Shown in pieces: positions 49,502-53,787 of a DNA stretch of 53,787 bases (the stretch's first letter is position 1; every line of letters starts with the position of its first letter). The stretch is taken from assembly GCA_017501625.1 (NCBI GenBank), contig JAFVWO010000061.1, positions 1 to 53,787 of the forward strand, written 5' to 3'. The position numbers were made by a program, and so were the translations under genes. The notes beneath the pieces were generated by a model. That model searched no databases, was not told the origin of the DNA, and saw nothing but the letters and a program-made list of their open reading frames with translations. Source of the stretch: Alistipes sp. (lineage in GTDB: Bacteria > Bacteroidota > Bacteroidia > Bacteroidales > Rikenellaceae).

Positions 49502-50952
49502 ATGGCAACAGTACAGAACAATACTATATCGCTTGGCACCGACTCACTCGGCAAGCTCTTGGCGCGGTACTCCATACCGGCCATCATTGCTATGGCCTCT
49601 TCGTCGCTATACCACATCATCGACAGCATATTCATCGGCCACGGCGTAGGTGGCGCTGCCATATCGGGTATGGCCGTGACACTACCCATAATGAACATAG
49701 CCTCGGCCTTTGGTGCCATGGTAGGCGTAGGTGCCGCGGCACGCATATCCATACGTCTTGGTGAGGGTAACAAGCGAGCAGCGGAGGACATCCTTGGCAA
49801 TGCCGTATTGCTCAACCTCACGCTCGGTGTGGGCATCATGCTCATCTTCCTCTTCTTCCTCGACCCGATACTCCTCTTCTTCTCGGGTGGCGAGGCGAGT
49901 GCCGAGACGTTGGACTACGCGCGCAGGTTTATGCGCATCATAATGTTCGGTAACATCATCACGCACCTATACCTCGGCCTCAACGAGCAGCTACGCGCCT
50001 CGGGCTACCCACGCAAGGCGATGTATATCATGCTCCTGTCGATGGCCCTATGCACCGTGCTCAACCCCCTCTTTATCTTTGGCTTCGGCTGGGGCATCGA
50101 GGGCTCGGCATTAGCGACCGTCATAGCCCAAACAGTAGCCCTCAGCGTGCAGATACATCACTACACGTCGAAGCGTAGCTTCCTGCGCTTCAGAGGTCGC
50201 AGCCTACGTTTCAAGATGCCGATTATCAAGGCTATAATATCTATCGGCATGGCGCCGTTCCTGTTGAACGTCTGTGCATCGTTGGTTACGCGCTTTATGA
50301 ACACGGCCCTTCTGCGCTATGGTGGCACGGGAGAGTTCGATGTGGTCTCGGCAGCGACATTCGACGGCAATGTGGGCGACGTATATGTTGGCGCCTATGG
50401 CATCATGAACCGCGTGATACTCCTCTTTATCATGGTGGGTCAGGGTTTCAATCAGGGCATGCAGCCCATTGTGGGGTATAACTACGTGCGAAACAATATG
50501 GGCGCGTTATCACGGTGCTCAAATATACAATCATTGCTGCCACGTGTGTCACGACCCTCGCCTTCATTATCGGCCTTCTCTTCCCCACGCAGGTTGCCGC
50601 AGCCTTCGTCGACACGAACAACGGCATCGCCGACCAAGCTATGGTCGACGTTGTAGCCCAAGGCCTCGGCATCGCGATGATGGTCTTCCCGCTCGTGGGC
50701 TTCCAGATTGTCGCCGGCAGCTTCTTCCAATATATCGGCCGTGCACCACTGGCTATGTTCCTCTCGACAACACGCCAGATGCTGTTCCTCCTCCCGCTAC
50801 TACTCACGCTCACGCCAAAGTATGGTGCCGTGGGCGCGTGGGTGTCGATGCCCATAGCCGACTTGTTGGCTGTCATTGTCGCGGGAACACTCCTCTACTT
50901 CCAAATACGCAAACTGCGACGTATGGAACACGACATGCGCTTCAACCATTGA
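49502..50952 (+). pseudogene. MATE-family efflux transporter, interrupted by a frameshift
   Basis: The first frame (from 49502) encodes a MATE protein: 'LGKLLARYSIPAIIAMASSSLYHIIDSIFIGHGVG', 'RASGYPRKAM' and about ten helices up to 'GFNQGMQPIVGYNYVRNNMG'. At about 50501-50504 the frame breaks. The expected continuation RVITVLKYTIIAA is found in the +1 neighbouring frame and runs to the normal end at 50952 ('YFQIRKLRRMEHD'). One base is missing at GGGCGCG. The rest is intact, so this is a recent loss or a sequencing error in a GC run. If translated, the first product ends after 384 residues with a nonsense tail. Substrate unknown; MATE proteins export drugs or metabolites using Na+ or H+. Confidence 0.85.
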
Positions 50953-51021
50953 CCTAATATATATAAATATAGGTATATCCTTATCTTGCAACAAAAAAGA
51001 AGATATTTATACTATTTGACG

Positions 51022-51045
51022 GCTCTCCTTTTGGAGGGCTTATTT
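51022..51045 (+). terminator. Terminator-like hairpin after the MATE gene
   Basis: GCTCTCC-TTTT-GGAGGGC (one G-U pair) followed by TTATTTG. Weak to moderate. Confidence 0.45.
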
Positions 51046-51154
51046 GTTGTGTCGCTCACCGGCTCACACCGAACAAAAGTGTGCATATAGGGGGCATAAT
51101 GGCGGCATAAAAAGCCAAAAAAAGGTTGAATTATGCACTTTCTTGATTTAATAT

Positions 51155-51185
51155 TTTGCAGATTGAAAAAAAGTATTTAACTTTA
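51155..51185 (+). promoter_or_regulatory. Putative promoter of fusA2
   Basis: TTTG (51155-51158), 19-bp spacer, TAACTTTA (51178-51185), one mismatch at the last base of the -7 box. Confidence 0.5.
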
Positions 51186-51280
51186 TAATCCGCAAAGCTC
51201 ATTAAGCTGTTGTGGGGTGACTTCGCGGTTGAGCAACAGGCCTTTTTGGAGAGAGAAAAAACCTAAAAAACTAATATACT

Positions 51281-53434
51281 ATGAAAAACTATTCAGCAAA
51301 AGAGATTAAGAACATCGTTCTTATTGGTGCGCCCGGCGCCGGAAAAACTACCCTTGCAGAGGCAATGGCTTTCGAGGGTAAGGTTATTGACCGCAGGGGT
51401 AGTATCGAGAATAACAATACAATCTCGGACAACACGGATATCGAGCACGAATACAAACGCTCGATATACTCTACAACCCTCTTCACAGAGTTCATGGACC
51501 GCAAGCTCAACATCATCGACTGCCCCGGTTCGGACGACTTCTGTGGCTCGTTGTTCTCGGCCTTCAAGGTAGGTGACGTGGGCGTCATGGTCCTCAACGC
51601 ACAGAACGGCTGGGAGGTAGGCTCGGAGCTTCAGTCGCGCTACGCACGCATCCTCAACAAGCCACTCATCGGTGTCGTAAACCAGCTCGATGGCGATAAG
51701 GCCAACTTCGAGGCTACGGTCGAGGGTATTCGCGCCAACTCTTCAGTTAAGCCCGTCATCGTTCAGTATCCCGTAAATCAGGGTGCAGGCTTCGACTCGT
51801 TCATCGACGTGTTGATGATGAAGATGTATAAGTTTGTCGACGAGAATGGCAAGCGCGAGGAGCACCCCATTCCCGAGAGCGAGATGGACCGCGCCAACGC
51901 GCTCAATCAGGAGCTTGCCGAGGCCGCTGCCGTATACGACGATGCCCTCATGGAGCTCTACTTCGAGAAGGGCTCGCTCACGCAGGACGACATCCGCTCG
52001 GGCTTGAAGCTCGGCGTGTCTAAGCGCGATATTATGCCCATCTTCTGTGCTTCGGGTAAGCGCGACATCGGCACGAAGCGTATCATGGAGTTCATCATCA
52101 ACGTAGCACCGGGTCCGTTGAAGGCTCCCGCATTCCTCTCAACCGAGGGCGAGGAGCTCATGGCTAATGCCGAGGAGCCCGCTGTAGCATTCGTATTCAA
52201 GAGCCAGATTGAGCAGCATATCGGTGAGATTACCTACTTCCGCGTGGTGCGCGGTAAGATTACCGAGGGTATGGAGCTCGTGAACTCACGCACAGGCAAT
52301 AAGGAGAAGCTCTCGCAGCTCTTCGCCGTAGCAGGCAAGAACCGCGTGAAGGTTACGGAGCTCTCGGCCGGCGACATCGGCTGCACCGTGAAGCTCAAGG
52401 GCACACGTACTAACGACACCCTCGCAGCGCCCGCAGCGCCCGTGACTGTTGAGCCTATCGTCTTCCCCGAGCCTCGCTACCGCGCTGCCGTGAAGGCTAA
52501 GGAGCAGGGCGACGAGGAGAAGCTCGGCAAGCTCCTCAACGACGCCAAGTATGAGGACCCCACAATCCTCGTTGAGTACTCTAAGGAGCTTAAGCAGACA
52601 ATCATACAGGGTCAGGGTGAGCACCACCTCAACATCCTCAAGCAGCGCCTCTCGACAGAGAATAAAATGGAGATTGAGTACTTCGCTCCTAAGATTCCGT
52701 ATCGCGAGACTATCACCAAGGTTGCTCAGGCCGACTACCGCCACAAGAAGCAGTCGGGCGGTTCAGGCCAGTTTGGCGAGGTTCACATGGTCATCGAGCC
52801 CTACTACGACGGCATGCCCGAGCCTACGAAGTATAAGGTTAACGGTCAGGAGATTGCCGTGAGCGTTAAGGGCAAGGAGGAGTACGACCTTCCATGGGGT
52901 GGTAAGCTTCAGTACTACAACTCTATCGTTGGTGGTGCTATCGATGCACGCTTCATGCCCGCAATCTTGAAGGGTATCATGGAGAAGATGGACGAGGGTC
53001 CGTTGACAGGCTCTTACGCCCGCGACATCCGCGTTACCATCTACTACGGTAAGATGCACCCGGTAGATTCAAACGAGCTCTCGTTTAAGCTTGCCGGCCG
53101 TAATGCCTTCAAGGAGGCCTTCCGCAACGCAGGACCTAAGATTATGGAGCCTATCTACAACGTCGAGGTTCTCACGCCGAGCGAGTATATGGGTGCCGTG
53201 ATGAGCGACCTTCAGAACCGCCGTGCTATGATCATGGGTATGGAGTCGGACAAGGGCTTCGACCGTCTCAACGCACGTGTGCCTCTTGCAGAGTTGTACC
53301 GCTACTCTACATCGTTGTCATCGTTGACATCGGGAGCTGCGACCTACACCATGCAGTTCGCATCATACGAGCAGGTGCCCGCCGATGTTCAGGAGAAGCT
53401 TCTTAAGGAGTACACCGACACCGACGAAGATTAG
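51281..53434 (+). CDS. fusA2: Elongation factor G paralogue EF-G2 with altered GTPase motifs
   Basis: 717 residues, five EF-G domains in order: G domain (about 8-285), domain II (about 305-390, 'VVRGKITEGMELVNSRTG'), III ('VEYSKELKQTIIQGQGEHHLNIL'), IV ('QSGGSGQFGEVHMVIEP') and V ('EPIYNVEVLTPSEYMGAVMSDLQNRR'). The G domain differs from canonical EF-G: the P-loop is GAPGAGKT (16-23), the switch I RGIT is RSIY (60-63), the G3 motif DxPGH is DCPGS so the catalytic histidine is Ser84, and G4 is NQLD (134-137). Bacteroides EF-G2, as I recall, promotes translocation without GTP hydrolysis and aids gut colonisation under carbon limitation. This gene matches that pattern. It is monocistronic with its own terminator. 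Confidence 0.9.
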   Translation: MKNYSAKEIKNIVLIGAPGAGKTTLAEAMAFEGKVIDRRGSIENNNTISDNTDIEHEYKRSIYSTTLFTEFMDRKLNIIDCPGSDDFCGSLFSAFKVGDVGVMVLNAQNGWEVGSELQSRYARILNKPLIGVVNQLDGDKANFEATVEGIRANSSVKPVIVQYPVNQGAGFDSFIDVLMMKMYKFVDENGKREEHPIPESEMDRANALNQELAEAAAVYDDALMELYFEKGSLTQDDIRSGLKLGVSKRDIMPIFCASGKRDIGTKRIMEFIINVAPGPLKAPAFLSTEGEELMANAEEPAVAFVFKSQIEQHIGEITYFRVVRGKITEGMELVNSRTGNKEKLSQLFAVAGKNRVKVTELSAGDIGCTVKLKGTRTNDTLAAPAAPVTVEPIVFPEPRYRAAVKAKEQGDEEKLGKLLNDAKYEDPTILVEYSKELKQTIIQGQGEHHLNILKQRLSTENKMEIEYFAPKIPYRETITKVAQADYRHKKQSGGSGQFGEVHMVIEPYYDGMPEPTKYKVNGQEIAVSVKGKEEYDLPWGGKLQYYNSIVGGAIDARFMPAILKGIMEKMDEGPLTGSYARDIRVTIYYGKMHPVDSNELSFKLAGRNAFKEAFRNAGPKIMEPIYNVEVLTPSEYMGAVMSDLQNRRAMIMGMESDKGFDRLNARVPLAELYRYSTSLSSLTSGAATYTMQFASYEQVPADVQEKLLKEYTDTDED

Positions 53435-53787
53435 TTTCTTGTGATAAGGGGTCATCTGCGACCTCTCAATCAAAAGCCCGAATGGGAAATACGCTAAGTA
53501 TGTCCCATCCGGGCTTTCTCTTTATCGAGGCCACAGCTAACCCCTTCTGACAAGAAACTGGTGCGACCCATCGGTGGCATTTTTGCCGAGTGTAGCACTC
53601 GGCGCCCTTCTGACAAGAAACTCTCGTACATCCCATCCGCTCTTTCTCTTTATCGGCACGAAATAAACGACACTCTCACAAGGAATTGCAAGTATACGCG
53701 CGATGACGATTGTTTTTGCGGGTATACTTTTATATACCCGCAAGGTCGAGGGTAGTGCTTCTTGGTGGTGCGGGTTACAAAAATGTA
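53435..53787. other. Intergenic region downstream of fusA2 with duplicated segments
   Basis: 353 nt to the window edge, no gene seen. After the fusA2 terminator come two copies of CCCTTCTGACAAGAAACT (53542-53559 and 53605-53622), a second partial copy of the terminator tail TTTCTCTTTATCG (53515-53527 and 53643-53655), a hairpin GCCGAGTG-TAG-CACTCGGC (53585-53603), and a perfect 11-bp stem TTGCGGGTATA/TATACCCGCAA (53716-53743). Confidence 0.6.
53473..53521 (+). terminator. Intrinsic terminator of fusA2
   Basis: A 15-bp stem with one mismatch (AAAGCCCG...TGGGA pairing with TCCCA...CGGGCTTT) is followed by TCTCTTT. It lies 39 nt after the stop codon. Confidence 0.8.

Larger units (their letters stand above)
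50953..51280. other. Regulatory region upstream of fusA2
   Basis: 328 nt. It contains a terminator-like hairpin (51022-51039), the direct repeat GCTCAC twice in 51050-51070, a probable fusA2 promoter, and a leader of about 95 nt in which CTGTTG (51207-51212) and CAACAG (51234-51239) can pair. No gene is seen. Confidence 0.5.

Noticed and set aside
51281..53434. Calling this gene the housekeeping fusA
   Set aside because: The G-domain motifs (GAPGAGKT, DCPGS, NQLD) are not those of a normal EF-G, and no rpsL-rpsG-tuf neighbours are present.

Overview
This window is a stretch of chromosome from a member of the Bacteroidota, most likely order Bacteroidales and close to Alistipes/Rikenellaceae. 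Three things support this. At least 15 genes are preceded by the Bacteroidota sigma-A promoter (-7 box TAnnTTTG, often with a TTTG/TTG box 19-21 bp upstream). Shine-Dalgarno sequences are largely absent. The gene content is also typical: TamL-type lipoprotein Omp85, gldE next to a phosphopantetheinyl transferase, rplY-pth, NhaD, an Omp28/DUF6029 block and a second, GTPase-type-altered EF-G. I saw no rRNA, tRNA, CRISPR array, intact insertion sequence or prophage. The genus is an inference from style and was not tested.

Layout. 1-1889 (minus): pyrH, a TlpA-like membrane thioredoxin and the start of frr (cut by the window edge). 2058-6216 (plus): dxs-dapD, then rplY-pth. 6287-9250 (plus): galE, a small outer-membrane protein and a YbdG-like MscS channel, converging on an alpha/beta hydrolase. 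10155-14646 (plus): dapF, tamL and a Stealth-family sugar-phosphate transferase. 14796-19614 (minus): an envelope operon of a periplasmic thioredoxin (TlpA-like), a DUF6029-type outer-membrane protein and two Omp28-like lipoproteins with CxxC sites and asparagine/glycine repeats. 19974-23243 (minus): five tandem paralogous small lipoproteins followed by a SPASM-domain radical SAM enzyme, all very tightly spaced. 23543-25799 (plus): ispG-recO. 25874-28506 (minus): lysS and tpiA with a decayed RhuM fragment between them. 28985-30358 (plus): nhaD. 30561-34017 (minus): tig, clpP, clpX, the protein-quality-control genes. 34334-36148 (minus): a truncated GH2-like secreted protein and rlmH. 36278-39158 (plus): asnS and rpoN. 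39568-40890 (minus): a GH5 mannanase-like lipoprotein. 41103-50952 (plus): murG-murC-ftsQ-ftsA-ftsZ-gldE-PPTase and a frameshifted MATE transporter. 51281-53434 (plus): fusA2 (EF-G2).

Most of the window is housekeeping. The best candidate for a poorly understood system is the radical SAM/lipoprotein operon at 19974-23243. One enzyme is paired with five diverged lipoproteins that share a fixed set of motifs, all behind one strong promoter. This enzyme-lipoprotein pairing is known by bioinformatics in Bacteroidota (I recall TIGR04133/TIGR04134), but to my knowledge its chemistry and role are not. Other points of interest are EF-G2 with altered G motifs and no catalytic histidine, an FtsQ with a coiled-coil insertion of about 110 residues, an Omp28/DUF6029/thioredoxin operon, a GH2-like protein that stops before the nucleophile, a long palindromic element at 30420-30543, an intergenic hairpin array at 39201-39529 with a duplicated gene tail, and two gene fossils flanking lysS.

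All assignments come from reading motifs, without database searches. Start codons are chosen from homology, promoters and signal peptides.
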